Assembly (NCBI GenBank): GCA_025084515.1 | Contig: JAJAGP010000086.1 | Span: forward strand, 620,001-684,000 | DNA length: 64,000 nt | Origin: Ancistrus triradiatus | Taxonomy: Eukaryota; Chordata; Actinopteri; Siluriformes; Loricariidae | Direction: 5' to 3' | In this document: piece after piece, positions 34,470 to 45,639 of the stretch | Numbering within the stretch: position 1 is the first letter of the stretch | Layout: each line of letters starts with the position of its first letter | Translations under genes and position numbers: made by a program | The notes under the pieces: model-generated | Told to the model about the DNA's origin: nothing | Databases searched by the model: none | What the model saw: the letters and a program-made list of their open reading frames with translations, nothing else

Positions 34470-35186
34470 ACTTACACCTCAGTTATATTATACACAATCA
34501 ATCAATACAATCAATCAATACGGAGAGGACCGGCAACAGGTATTGATACGTCGTCCCTAGGGTCTAAACTAGCACTGAGTATCAGGTATATAATTCCCCG
34601 AAGGATCTACAAATCATCGAGTGATACCGCCAGCCAGGTAGTCAAACAAATCATGTCTTACCTGACCAGAAGTATCATGTCGGGTGTCACCAAGAAACTG
34701 TTAGATAGTTATGCGAGCCTCGTCCTATCTGACCTCCCCTGTGCGGGTCCCGTCCGTGCAGGCCTGGGAGTTCAGTGAAGAAACCAAGCTTTGAGCAGCA
34801 TAGGGTTTTTTCAAGGATCTCAAAATCAAGGATCACATGCACATACAGCTGTACTTATACTCTTGTAGGGCGAGCTTGCGTGAGAAGAGAAGGGGAAGTA
34901 AGGAGGGTGAGGGTACACATGTTCGTTGGGAAAAGGAGAAGTTACAAAGTTACAGGTCGGGGTGACCCTGGTCACAGAACCAACTATGTCCAAAACAGGA
35001 CAAGTTGCGGAATAGTTCGTTGGGCTAAGCCTTGCAGTTTTCAGAGCAGGGACAGAACATTCTGTACAAAATAACATCGCTTGCAACAGAGCCATGTAAT
35101 TATCGTGAACTGTTAATACTGATTATATCCTTCAAGCCCCTTTAATATTTTTAAGTATTATTTAAGGTGCCCAACACACTACAACA
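34470..35186 (-). repeat. Probable 5' LTR of the endogenous retrovirus
   Basis: Minus strand starts TGTTGTAGTGTGTTGGGCAC, a typical TG start, and lies directly upstream of the putative primer site at 34451-34468. The other edge (an expected CA) is not clear, and no second LTR exists here for comparison. Confidence 0.4.
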
Positions 35187-35405
35187 TATTCTAATTTTTC
35201 AGAGTGTGTTGCAGGCATCAAATTCTAAGTTTGTTTATATGTACATTGTATAATGAAGTTGATCAGTGATCAAAGGTTCAATAGAAGTAACAAATCTTTG
35301 TATTGAATTTGACAAAATGTCCCATTTATTTGGAAATGAGGTTTGTACGATTTCATGGTCTTACACAATTGTAGAATATTGTCACTGAAATTCATAATTG
35401 ATCTT
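35187..35405. mobile_element. Tc1-like family A terminal fragment
   Basis: TTTTTCAGAGTGTGTTGCAGGC and CCCATTTATTTGGAAATGAGG resemble family A and related inverted ends. It forms the remaining intron between the retroviral relic and exon 10. Confidence 0.45.
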
Positions 35406-35448
35406 TGGGTAATGCTTCTTATTCATTTTTTTTTATTATTATTTTCAG

Positions 35449-35549
35449 GATTGTTGATGCACTCTTGAAAGCTGAACCTCACTTCATGTTGAATGGCGAA
35501 AAAATCTCCGAAGCTGCAACCGACCCAGAATCGTTCCTGAGACTCACAG
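35449..35549 (+). pseudogene. samhd1-like: Copy 1 exon 10
   Basis: IVDALLKAEPHFMLNGEKIS then EAATDPESFLRLT. It begins in phase 2, needing two bases from the lost exon 9. Splicing exon 8 straight to it gives GAT TGT TGA, an immediate stop. Acceptor TTTTCAG, donor GTTTTA. Confidence 0.85.
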
Positions 35550-35745
35550 GTTTTAACTTTGTTTATTGTAGAACATCATGTTCAGTACGGATACATCTTC
35601 AGTGATTTATCAGTGTACTGTTGCTAAAATAGCAGTGCTAATGCGTGTATTGTGTAATGTTTTGCAAAATCCTTAATACTTCCTTACAAACCCCTCGATA
35701 ATTTAGTCGATTTTGGTTTGTTTAAATTTGTCTTTTGTTTTCTAG

Positions 35746-35895
35746 ATAACATTCTTCAGGAAATCATCAGAAAGTGGACTTGAATCAGCAAAGGACATCA
35801 TCAAGAGGATTGAGGAATGCAACCTTTACCAATTTGTTGCTAGCCGAAAATACAAGCCAGAAGACCTACCAGACTTCAGTGATGAAGACCTGCAG
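35746..35895 (+). pseudogene. samhd1-like: Copy 1 exon 11 with frameshift
   Basis: Starts DNILQEII in the frame set by exon 10, then reaches a TGA (RKWT-stop). From about 35789 the family sequence continues in another frame, ESAKDIIKRIEECNLYQFV, ending phase 0. The exon is 150 nt where its flanking phases require a length of 2 mod 3, so a 1-base gain or 2-base loss is implied. Confidence 0.8.
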
Positions 35896-36488
35896 GTGGT
35901 ACCCCATTTAACTTGACTGCAGTAATTAATTAGTCTGTTCTTTGTTTGCTGCTTATTGTTATTATTATTCTCTTTTCCGCAATCAAAAATTTAAACTCTT
36001 TCTTTTCCTACAGCTATTGAGCTGCTTGCACAAAACTTAGCAGGGTCGTAGATCGTATAAAGCGCGCTTGTGCTTTAGACATAGGTTTGCATAAAAACTT
36101 TATTTAAACAGCAATTCTTTTCCCAAAGGGAATGAATGATAGAATCTTCAGATGTCAGTGCTGGACTTTACATTTCAACTGTCACTTTCTCTGTTATATA
36201 CTGTATTACCACTTTAGATTGTGGTATACAATATATACCATATATAATATTTATATTGTATCCCATTTTAATCAAAAGTATTGGCACCACTATGACAGCT
36301 ACTAACAGCCCAATGACCATTTAGCAGCCACATAGCAACAGCCTAGCAACCACTTACTAACCAGTTAGCAATTACTAACTGGCTTTGACAAGCCAAATTA
36401 GTATTGGCTTTACATTATAAATATTATTACTACAAGGTATTGTACAATATGCTGCATTTTATATAAAGCTGTTTGTGTGTGTCACTAG
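35896..36488 (+). other. Copy 1 intron 11
   Basis: Mostly unremarkable AT-rich DNA. Four or five units of the TAGCAACCAC-like minisatellite occur at 36322-36360. Confidence 0.6.
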
Positions 36489-36656
36489 ACAGTAGTGGAG
36501 GAATGGCTGTCTGATATCAAGCTGAACACTGAGCTGGACCCCGAGCTGGACCCCGAGCTGGACCCTGAGCTGGACCCTGAGCTGGACCCTGACCAGGACC
36601 CTGACCAGGACCCTGACCAGGACCCTGAGCTGAACAAAGAAGACTTCATAGTCAAG
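36489..36656 (+). pseudogene. samhd1-like: Copy 1 exon 12 with acidic tandem repeat
   Basis: Encodes TVVEEWLSDIKLNT, then five ELDP and three DQDP units, then ELNKEDFIVK. The closing EDFIVK matches the conserved segment before IVKLNYGMKEKNPI in the next exon. The repeat lies where SAMHD1 proteins have a variable surface linker. Exon is 56 codons, phase 0 at both ends. Confidence 0.85.
36531..36626 (+). repeat. In-frame 12-bp coding minisatellite (8 units)
   Basis: Five GAGCTGGACCC(C/T) units followed by three GACCAGGACCCT units, perfectly in frame, giving ELDP x5 and DQDP x3. Units are near identical, implying recent expansion. Confidence 0.95.
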
Positions 36657-36823
36657 GTAAGTACTATGTACATAAAAATTTACATAACATGTACATAACA
36701 TTTAGTGTTTTAGGTTTGGGGGATTTTAAGTGTTTTAAGCCCATAACTTTTTATTTAATGCACCCTATATGATACTGTCATGAAACACAATACAACAGTG
36801 GGTTTTATCACATTAAATTATGA

Positions 36824-37587
36824 ACCCAAAAAAAAGTTAGGGCGCTATGGGAAATGCAAATTATAAAAAAAAAAACTTTGACTTTATTTCATTGCAGACA
36901 GTATGAACCTGAGATATATCATGTTTTGTTCTGGTCAACTTCATTTAATTTGTTAATAAACATTCATTCCTGCTTGGTATGGGGTCGGGTCAGGGCCCTT
37001 GGTAAAGGTCATTTCCACTTCTTTGATGCAGCATTAATGCAGAAAGTGCACTGAGATTTTAGAGCAGCTTAAGCTCCTTTCAAGACGACATCTTTATCAG
37101 GGACGTCCAGCATTTATCAACAAGACAAATCAGAAAAAGTTACTAAAATATGTAAATCCCTTCCAGTCTTTGAGGAACATTGTTTTTATACATTTGAATA
37201 ATTTTCTTACACATTTGTTGATACACAGGAGATCCTCTGATCACCTTTACTCCTGAAAGGCTCAGACTTTTGTTGATGCTGCTTTTGGACCAAATCATGA
37301 TTATAATCACCTGTTTGAAATCACATCATTATTTAGTTTTTTTAACCTCATTACTAGCCCTAATTTGCCCCAGTACAAACTTTTTTTGGAATGTGTTGCA
37401 GGCCTGAAATTCAGGAATGGATGTTTATTAACAAATGAAATGAAATTGATCAGACAAAACATGAAATATCTTGGGTTATTACTGTCTGCAATTATATAAA
37501 AGTCAAAGTACTTGTAAGGAGCACTGCGTTTTTTTTAATGTTTGCATTTGTCATACCGTCCCAACTTTTTCTGATTTGGGGTTGTAG
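36824..37587. mobile_element. Tc1-like family A copy in intron 12
   Basis: The left end AACCCAAAAAAAAGTTAGGG and the right end CCGTCCCAACTTTTTCTGAT are complementary in the usual family A manner. Internal traces include a WYGVGSGPLGKGHFHF frame shared with 41330. No intact transposase. Confidence 0.7.
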
Positions 37588-37915
37588 TAGTATAGGTACT
37601 TTATTAAACATTTCATTGAGGCATTTTAATAAAACCTGGGCTTCCCATGTAGTCGTAAAGCAATCCCCTGTGGTGTCCACATATTTTTGGCTGGTAGTGG
37701 ATACTGCATAAGGGTATATATATTGAATAAATCTATATTTATTTGGTAATAGTAATGTTGTGTTATATTTTACATAAGGATAATTTAATTAACTGTTTAA
37801 CCTGCATATTCAGATTTGCATGGAAATATGTATGTTTCTTGATAAAAACTACGTATTTTCACAGCTCCTAAATAGTAATGAAATGATAATAATACAATGT
37901 CTCCATCTATTACAG

Positions 37916-38020
37916 ATTGTCAAACTAAATTATGGGATGAAAGAAAAGAATCCAATTAATGCTCTCAGATTCTACAGCAAAACAGACAAAGACAAAGCAA
38001 AGCAACTGGCCAAAGAAAAG
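37916..38020 (+). pseudogene. samhd1-like: Copy 1 exon 13
   Basis: IVKLNYGMKEKNPINALRFY then SKTDKDKAKQLAKEK, 35 codons, phase 0. Strong family match (NYGM.EKNPI). Donor GTAGGA. Confidence 0.9.
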
Positions 38021-38186
38021 GTAGGAGATCTTTATGTAATTCTATAGGATGTTAGTTACTGTTTAAAGTAGCTGTAGCTTTTAAATAATAACATCATAAT
38101 ATACAGACCTTGTATTTGTTCATGACCACAGATGTCCTGCACTGATGTTTTTATTCTAAAGTGCTAATTCTTTTGAATCTTTACAG

Positions 38187-38330
38187 GTCTCTTTCTTTCT
38201 GCTTGAAAGGTTTGCTGAAACCAAGATCATGCTGTTCTTCAAGCCTAGCAGGTCTGGATGCAATATCCATAAAAAACTGAATAAAACGGAAATCGAAGCA
38301 TTCTGGGAGACAGTAGAGGCCTTTGTTTAA
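38187..38330 (+). pseudogene. samhd1-like: Copy 1 exon 14 with stop codon
   Basis: VSFFLLERFAETKIMLFFKP through FWETVEAFV then TAA at 38328-38330. VS..LPE.FAE-type sequence is the expected C-terminal segment of the family. Confidence 0.85.
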
Positions 38331-39100
38331 GTAGATGAGTCAGTTTAAGATGCTCTACCAGCCAAAAAGATGACAACGAGAAATTGAGAACTTGAAATTG
38401 AGTTGCAGACATGTCATGTGTTTTTGTGATTGTGTGTAACTCTGCTAGACTGTAAATTGTTTCTATTTGCATACTTTCTTTTCTTGTTTATGCTGCTCAG
38501 GCTGTGGGAAACGATTCCTAAAAATCAGCTTTTACTATATTAATTAAATTGTTTGAGGGGAAATGAAAGTTATGATATCATAAAATGGTTTTATACTAAT
38601 AATGTTACGTTAACTGAATTTCTCATTTCTTACAATCAGACAAATGGCTAGGCTACAGTTACCTTCGCTAGGAAAGCTTAACCTTAAACAACAGTAACAT
38701 TTAAAAATACTAAATAAGTAACAATTACATAAACAAGTACAAATTTAAAGAACTAAATGTAAAGAAATCGTGATAACGTACCATCGTGATAAGATCATTC
38801 TAAGAATATTTGTTTCAGCTCATCAAAGCAAACTGTTGTGTGATTTTTTTTTTTTTTGTCCTTGGTTCAGTGTGTTTATTAATCATGTTAGTACAAATAA
38901 TGGATTGTTTTCATCTTAACATTAGCTGTTTATTTCTAGTGATTTCTGCACCTTATCTTGTTTATTACTCTGCAATTAAAACTCTAATCATTCTGTGTAT
39001 AAACAAACTGAAATGAAATTGAAAATGGTTTGCATTACTGTACTAAACATGTTAGTGCTCGGCTATTTTATGGGACGTGTGAATAAAGAAATACAGCATA
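38331..39100 (+). other. Probable 3'UTR of copy 1
   Basis: 38800-39100 is repeated almost identically at 50480-50770 behind copy 2. AATAAA at 39082-39087 is the likely polyadenylation signal. The 70-codon frame 38995-39207, matched at 50661-50873, is conserved only because the duplication is recent. Confidence 0.6.
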
Positions 39101-40790
39101 TATCCAAAATGTCTTTCATTCATTTATTTTTACTAAGATATCCTGATCTCAGTTGTGATGGGTTCAGTTTCCTCGAGCTGCAGCCGATTCACTTACCAGC
39201 AAGTTAGTGTGAGAGAAACAGGAAAAACACATACACACATGAGGAGAACATACCAACTTCTACAAAACCTGTAACTGGAGCTCAGGACTCTGGAGCTGTG
39301 TGGAACCTACAGTGACAGGTCCGTCACCATAACACCCATGTGACCACATTCAACTAGTGGTTTGTTTGAGATATATTGATAAACAAGTCTGAGTGAGAGA
39401 AGGAACAGTTCTATATAGAGACAGAACAAGATCAGTTATTAGAAACATGTAAAGTCATATTTACAACCAAACACAACCCTGCAAATCCAAACCGAATGTA
39501 GAGGTCAAGTAAGTAAAATAAAACTGTATGAAAGTCATAGGTAAGCTTCATAAAAACTGACTGATTATTGTCAAAGAAACCAAGGCAGAGGGAAGCTGGC
39601 AATATGAGAACTGAAATCTTATTGAGAGCTACAGGAAGTGCATAACTACACTGATTGTTTCCAGAAATGATGGGGTTTAGGGGTCCTGGTATTTCTGACA
39701 GTGCTCATAACGACACCAGAGACCCGAATCGAATCCAGTAAGTCATTCCTGAGTACTGCTTATTGTTTAAGGCTAAAAACAGCCACCTCTTGCTTTATTT
39801 AATGCCATTGTCTCGTCTCTAAAGATCATCAAACACTCAGTTCAGTCGCTGTAGAGTTAGAGACGCTGCTTCATGGATTTAGTTCCCAAAGCTTGAGTCC
39901 TAACACAATTTCATTTCCCTGACAGGATCTTGTTCCCATATCAAGCTGCAAAATGTAAAGCAAGTTTGAAGATGTTTTATTGTTAATGTTTTAATTTTAC
40001 AGTTGTTATTCTAATCTAATCTAACATGAATTATTACTAATAGTTGTATAGACGTAACAGTAGCAGATATTTTATCATTTTGTTTTACTTTTAGCTGTAC
40101 TTTGCTGATTGTTTTACACTAATCACCTACCCAGGTGTGCCAGTCCTCCGAATAAAGACTTTCAAATTATGAAATGATGTGAAGCAGTTTAAGGTAAAGA
40201 TTCCCTAATATTTATGATAGGATCTAATTTATTAAATAAAAGGTGGAAAAAGATTAGCTTAATATTAGCTTAAGGGTGCCAATGTCAATTGTTATACTAT
40301 TTAAAATCAGTTTTTTTTACAAAAGCAAAGTTTCTGTTCTACAATAAGTTTAAAACAGCTCAACAAAAGTGAAAGGGTACCAAAATGTTCGGCCTCACCT
40401 GAGGTTTTGAATGGAGCCAAATTATTTACAAAACATGTTGGGCCCAGTCGGGAATGTTGTTTTACATATGTAAAGCTCATGCCCTACACACCTCATCATC
40501 AAAGTGAAAAGCTTTTTTTTTGTTCTTTATTCACAAATGTAGAGACTGTAAAATTGTAATATCAGAGATATTTCATACATTTGTGTATCAGCTTTGTTAT
40601 AACTTTTCCTGTGTTGTGTTAAAACATTTTAATCATTTAAGCCTAATTAAATATCTGGATTTAGAATAATGAAGCTTAATAATATGGACCTGATCTATGA
40701 AGCTGATACTGAAGCTGTGTGGTAGCAGTAGTAGGGAGGCTCTGCAGTATTTAAGGTCAGTACTAGACTATTAAAGGTTTCAGTTACAGC
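38548..40790 (+). repeat. Segmental duplication, flank of copy 1
   Basis: 38800-40790 aligns with 50470-53665 base for base over most of its length, apart from a LINE insertion and local indels in the second copy. 38548-38720 aligns again with 53740-53930. Shared landmarks: ATGGGACGTGTGAATAAAG, GGGGTTTAGGGGTCCTGGTA, GGTAGCAGTAGTAGGGAGGC. Confidence 0.9.
39082..39087 (+). terminator. Candidate polyadenylation signal AATAAA
   Basis: About 750 nt downstream of the exon 14 stop. The equivalent in the copy 2 flank is at 50748-50753. Confidence 0.5.
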
Positions 40791-40799
40791 ATTGATAAT

Positions 40800-40925
40800 C
40801 TGCTCTGTTGGACCCTTGAGCAAGGCCCTTAATCCTCAGTTGATTCATTGGATCGTAGTAAGTCTGTATCAGTCGTAAGTTCCTTTGGATAAGAGGATCT
40901 GCTAAATACTAATATAATGTAAAAT
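40800..40925 (+). mobile_element. tRNA-derived SINE family V, 5'-truncated
   Basis: TGTTGGACCCTTGAGCAAGG through ATCTGCTAAATACTAATATA, more diverged than the other copies. Confidence 0.6.
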
Positions 40926-41469
40926 GTAACTGCGGCAGATCTGGTGGTGGTAGTAATAGTAACAGTAGAAGATATCTGTAGCTGTGTGAATAAAAAAGGC
41001 TCCACAGCGTTAAAAACACAAATAAACTCATAAATCAGTGAATAAATAAATGAAGGAATAAATGTAACAGGATGGCTCAACATCTAAAGATAGTGTTTCA
41101 TGATGGTGATCATACCAATCCTTTTGGCCAAACCTCTAGCTCTACCTGTATAGCCACACAAAATAATTCAGAAGTTCTTGTGTCAAGAAGTGGCATTGAC
41201 TTCTCTGGGCTCGAAGGTATCTGGGATGGACCATCGCACAGTGTAAACGGGGATTATGCTCAGACCCATCAGTATAACAGATCTTTTTGGAAGACAGAAA
41301 AGACCAAAAGCCAGGCTCTGTCATGGTATGGGGTCGAGTCAGGGCCCTTGGTATCGGGTCATTTCCACTTCTGTGATGCAGCATTAATGCAGAAAGTACA
41401 TTGAGATTTTAGAGCAACATAAGCTGCCTTCAAGACGACATCTTTATTAGGAATGTCCATGCATTTATC

Positions 41470-42136
41470 TGTCACGTCAGGGGCCTATGGGCAAGCAGGA
41501 GATGTATGCAGGTTCTATGATAATCACCATACTTAGATTTATTGGGAAGATAGGCAGGCACAACAGCAAAACATGACCAATGCGGGAATACCGCAGAACA
41601 GAACCAACAACGGGCTTTAGGGAAAAGCCTAGACTATAGCAGGTCAGAACTGTAAACAATAACAAAGGTGGGCATAAAACAGTGAAACACAGCCTACAGC
41701 GGCTTAATACTACTAAACTGAAACTATATCAACCTTACATGTCCAACAGAGACAATGGCTAGTATAACACCGCGAAACAGAGACAAAGACTGTCATAACA
41801 CTGCGAAACTAAGACAAAGGCAGGCTTAACACCGCGAAACTGAGACAATGGCTGTCATAACATTGCAAAACTGAGACAAAGGAAAGGCGGGCTAAACACG
41901 CAAAACTGAGACAATGGCTGTCATAACACTGCGAAGCTGAGACAATGGCAGGCTAAACACCGCGAAACTGAGACATAAAGGCCTTAAGCCATAAACAGCG
42001 ATGAAAGCTACATAGCGCCCTAGCTTCTCCTTCAGGTGCTTCACAGTCTGGCGGAGCACCGCCAATGTCCTAGTCCAGATCGCCCTCTGGTGGCAAGGAG
42101 GAGCATATAAAGTCTAATCCCAATTGATCCGTGATA
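41470..42136. mobile_element. 667-bp solo-LTR-like element with 5-bp target duplication
   Basis: Starts TGTCACG and ends CGTGATA, flanked on both sides by TTATC (41465-41469 and 42137-42141). The middle is a series of degenerate units of about 45 bp, containing CGCGAAACTGAGACAATGGC. A sister copy lies at 45015-45612. TG-start and 5-bp duplication suggest a solo LTR. No open frame. Confidence 0.7.
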
Positions 42137-42220
42137 TTATCAAGAAGACAAATAAAAAAAAAGTTACTAAAATATATAAATCCCTTCCAATCTTTATTGA
42201 GGAACATTGTTTTTAAACCC

Positions 42221-44843
42221 AAGTGCTATTAGCTCCAGATGATAGCAGTGAACCAAAATATAATAAACCAACCAAGAAATGGTTCACCGAGAAACTAATG
42301 AACTAATAAAACGTTAAAGAAAGAAAGGAACGCCGTAAGCGTAGAACGCTTGCATTCACAACCACGCTGACGGCGAATCTCCACTGCGCCACTGGCGTTT
42401 CGGGTCTGCGCATGCGCAGTGCCCACAAATCTGAGCGGAGCTCCCACGAACACGTACCACGTATACTCCCGTATACTCCCTCACTGGAGTGTGGCACGGA
42501 CACGGGGAGTGAAGGGCATGGAATAAGAAAAACTCAAAAAGTAAATCTAACTGATAAAACGACAAAGGAAAGAAGGAACGTCGTACCGCATATACTCCCA
42601 GCTTAACGCTCACTGGAGTGCGGCACGCACATCAAAGAAAACGAAGGGAAGTCGTGCCAAGTATAGTCCCAGCCTAACACTCACTGGAGTATGGCACGAC
42701 CGCTGGAAATGAAGAGGCCGATGCTGGGCTGCGCTAAATGCTCAGGCATGGAGACTAACTGTTCAGATGCAGTACTCAGAGGCACGGCGAGCTCTTGTAT
42801 GGGGCTGGGCGGTGCTAAATGCTCAGGCGTGGGGCCTACCTGCTCAGATGCGGGACCAACGGGCGCGGCGAACCCAGGTACAGAGCTAGGGGGTGCTAAA
42901 TGCTCAGGCACAGGGTCAAACTGCCCAGGTGCGGAGCTTATGAGTGCGGCAAACCCAGGTAAAGAGCTAGGCAGTGCTAAGTGCTCAGACATGGAGCTAA
43001 ATTGCTCAGATGCGGAGCTTACATGTGTGGCGTGGTCAAGTACAGAGCCAGGGGGCGCTAATCACTCACAAACTGAGCCTACTTGCCCAAGTTCGGAGCT
43101 TACATGCGCAGCATGCTCAATTACAGAGCTAGGGGACGCTACTTGCTCATTTGAAGAGCTTACAAGCGCGACATGCTCAGGCATGGATAGTACGGGCGTG
43201 GCGAGTTCACAAGCTGAGCTAGATGGCGCTATCAAACGGCCAAACGATTGGACAAACAGCCCCGCCTCAACCTTCCTGGATCTAGATCAAACCGCCGCCT
43301 TGGTGCGAATGGCCAGGTCACACAGAGCAGCCAGGTAGGTGGCGGGGAGATATGGCCAAAGCTCCTTCTCCAGCCGTTCAAAGAAGGCCATGAGCAGCAG
43401 GTCATCAAAACCGCTCTCACTGGCCGCATAACAAAATTCCTCCACGTATTCGGCCACGGGCCGACCCCCTGTGTAGCACCAAACATACAAAGCCGGTTAC
43501 AACGTGGAAGTCCAACGTGGGAGGAATCTTCCAACCTGGGAGTGTCGAGAGCTTCAGTGGGGTCAGGCTCAGACACCCAGTATGCAGTGGGAGCCTGGTG
43601 TGCACGCTTACCCCGAGCGGGACGCCACTGCTTGCCACGGCGGGGAGTGGGCTGCTCTGTGGGATCAGGTGGCCAAAGGTGAGCTATCGGTACACCATGG
43701 CTACTCAAAGGACCCCCAGAGCTAAAAGAGACCCAAAAAAGATAGAGCGCCGCTTTGAGTGGGGACATCCCAACTGGAAGTTCCAGGAGCTAACGCTGGG
43801 TCCAATACTGGTCGCACCATTCTGTTACAGTTCGCCATATTAAAAGGATGACGAACTGTGTAAACAAAAGAATAAGGGTTTAGGACCCAACTGTTGTTAG
43901 CTCCAGATGGAAGTAGTGAACCAAAATATAATAGATCAACCAAGAAATGGTTCACCGAGAAACTAATGAACTAATAAAACATTAAAGAAAGAAAGGAACG
44001 CACGCCGTAAGTGTAGAACGCTCATATTCACGACCACGCTTACAGCGGCTCTCCGCTGCGCCACTGCCATTTCGGGTCTGCACATATGCAGTGCGCAAAC
44101 AAACCTGAGCGGAGCTCCCACGAACGCGTACCATGAATACTCCCGGCCAAATGCTCACTGGAGTGTGGTACGAACACGAGGAGTGAAGGGCACAGACTAA
44201 AAAAAAGTAAATGTAACTGATAAAACGACAAAGGAAAGAAGGAACGCCGTACCGCATATACTCCCGGCCTAACGCTCACTGGAGTGCGGCCGAAGAAGAG
44301 GACGAGACTCTAAAGGTTCCGCATTCTCTTCAGAGCGCGATTGCAGAGGGAAAGTAATCCCTCGATTGCGAGCAGGGAGGGGCAACAGCGTGAGAGGGAG
44401 AGAGGAAGAGCCAGGGCTCAAAGCAGCCAGAGATGCCCAGCGAAAATAAAAGAAGATTAACAAAAACTGTCCCTACTCTATCTAGGGCCCTAACTTACCT
44501 GGGCTACCTCTTGGCAGCCCCCGTCTGGTGAACATGGCATCCCCAGAACGTACCAGTGTCCCTCAAAAAGCCAGCAAATAAATGAAACGAACAGGTGTCC
44601 GGAATGCGGTTAATAGGCAGGGCAAGCGCGTGCGAGCGTCGGGCTGCCAAAGCACTAAATAGCGCAAAAGCGCTGCAATGGTGCGACACCATGTGAGCCC
44701 AGATGTGTGCTTATATAGGCGCAAACACAGGTGTCACGAATTCCGGAGATTAAATCTCGGTAAAGGCTGAGGCACGTGCGATCAAGCTGCAGGTGCTCAC
44801 GCCGTCAAATGTGAGTCAATGCTGGACTCTAGCAGCCAAAACA
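42221..44843 (-). mobile_element. Non-autonomous Gag-only LTR retroelement
   Basis: Two direct repeats of about 400 bp (42221-42625 and 43885-44290) flank a minus-strand Gag-like frame. At the inner edge of the right repeat the minus strand reads CGAACTGTAACA then GAATGGTGCGACCAG, like the LTR end plus primer site of fish Ty3/Gypsy elements (compare CTCCTGTAACA then GAATTCTCCCACC at 60640-60660). A TATATAAG lies on the minus strand near 44713, in a suitable U3 position. The left repeat is truncated. No protease, RT or integrase. Confidence 0.65.
42681..43768 (-). pseudogene. Ty3/Gypsy-like Gag with repeat tail, broken
   Basis: The minus strand reads GGRPVAEYVEEFCYAASESG and ELWPYLPATYLAALCDLAIR (43287-43490), Gag-like. 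In the same frame it continues into Pro/Ser/Ala/Glu repeats of about 23-26 residues, of the form PEHLAPPSSVPGFAAPVGPA (42681-42992). Two stop codons interrupt the frame and the N-terminal part is shifted. The 215-codon plus-strand frame at 42691-43338 is its antisense shadow. Same architecture as 60666-62036. Confidence 0.6.
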
Positions 44844-44854
44844 TGACTCCTAAT

Positions 44855-45014
44855 AATTAGCAAATGAAATGAGGGTGATCAGACAAAACATTAAATATCT
44901 AGGGTTCATATACTGTCTGTAATGAAATAAAAGTCAAAGTAAATGTAAGAAACAATGCATTTATTAATGCTGATGTGCAAATTTCACATTTTATTTGAAG
45001 TATGACTCAACATG
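44855..45014. mobile_element. Tc1-like family A segment
   Basis: AGCAAATGAAATGAGGGTGATCAGACAAAACATTAAATATC corresponds to 37430-37475. It resumes the element split by the LTR retroelement. Confidence 0.6.
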
Positions 45015-45612
45015 TGTCACGACGGAGCCCTGTGGGCAAGCAGGAGACGTGTGCAGGTTCTATGGTAATCACCATACTTATGTTTATTGGGACGATAAGC
45101 TGGCTTTATAACAAAACATAACAAAACAGAGACAATGGCAGGCTTAATACAGCGAACTGAGACTATTACGGCCTTAAATGGCAAACAGAGACAGAGGCGT
45201 GCTTAACACTACGAAACAGAGACAGAGGCGGGCTTAATACCGCAAAATTAAGACTATATAGTCCTAAATAGCAAACAGAGACAACGGCGGGCTTAAAACC
45301 GCGAAACATGCTCAGAAAACGTGGACGTACCGGCACAACGTAGCACTAGCGGGAATATACAACCGAACACGGACGTGGAGAAAGGACAGCAAAACCGTCA
45401 CGACAGTCTGAAGGGAGAATTCCCAAAACAATGCCCCGCACCATGGAAGAGTAGGTTCCTGCCTAAAGACAGTCTCGAACAACTGAAAGCATTCCCCGCA
45501 AGTGCCCCTCGGTTGCTTTGCAGTCCGGTGGGGCGCCGCAAAAGTCTTTTCCGGATCGCCCCCTAATGGCCAGGAAGGACAAAGCGACTCCAAGTTCAGG
45601 CGATCCGTGACA
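45015..45612. mobile_element. Second solo-LTR-like element (sister of 41470-42136)
   Basis: Starts TGTCACGACGGAGCCC and ends GATCCGTGACA, with shared text GCAGGTTCTATGGTAATCAC and a middle of GAAACAGAGACAGAGGCG-type units. No target duplication is visible. Confidence 0.7.
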
Positions 45613-45639
45613 CCATAACTTTAGTTTCATTCTTAGATT

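Larger units (their letters stand above)
31380..35186 (-). mobile_element. Endogenous retrovirus fragment, inverted, truncated in pol
   Basis: A gammaretrovirus/epsilonretrovirus-like relic (clade provisional) on the minus strand, opposite to the SAMHD1-like gene. From its 5' side (right): a probable LTR starting TGTTGTAGTG at 35186, a possible tRNA-Pro-type primer site beginning TGGGGG at 34468, a region with no long open frame where gag would lie, then the RT connection region and RNase H at the left edge. Integrase, env and the 3' LTR are missing. The left edge is sharp: copies 1 and 2 share sequence to 31379 and then diverge. The coding parts are full of stops. Confidence 0.7.
28579..38330 (+). 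pseudogene. samhd1-like: SAMHD1-like dNTPase gene, copy 1 (SAM-less, disrupted)
   Basis: SAMHD1 enzymes hydrolyse dNTPs to nucleoside plus triphosphate and restrict retroviruses by starving reverse transcription. Thirteen exons are recognisable: 28579-28596, 29186-29346, 29733-29846, 30154-30212, 30347-30367, 30580-30711, 31069-31169, 31254-31362, 35449-35549, 35746-35895, 36489-36656, 37916-38020 and 38187-38330. By family numbering the last five are exons 10-14; exon 9 is absent. Together they encode R164/H167, H206-D207, H210/H215, H233, D311/K312/Y315 and D319 (human numbering). No SAM domain is seen: MSTEFK leads straight into the HD domain. Breaks: frame fault at exon 2/3, TGA in exon 7, exon 9 missing behind a retroviral insertion, frameshift in exon 11. 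Otherwise junctions are GT/AG and mostly phase-matched. Most likely a recent pseudogene; consensus errors could explain single-base faults but not the lost exon. Confidence 0.85.

Noticed and set aside
38995..39207. 70-codon frame conserved with 50661-50873
   Set aside because: Conservation reflects a recent duplication of 3'UTR DNA; no domain, and it overlaps the polyadenylation signal.
42691..43338. 215-codon plus-strand frame with Cys/Ser/Gly repeats
   Set aside because: Antisense of the Gag repeat tail; the minus strand carries the Gag-like motif and LTR polarity.
43232..43768. 178-codon minus-strand frame as a novel protein
   Set aside because: It overlaps, in another frame, the recognisable Gag-like segment of the LTR element.
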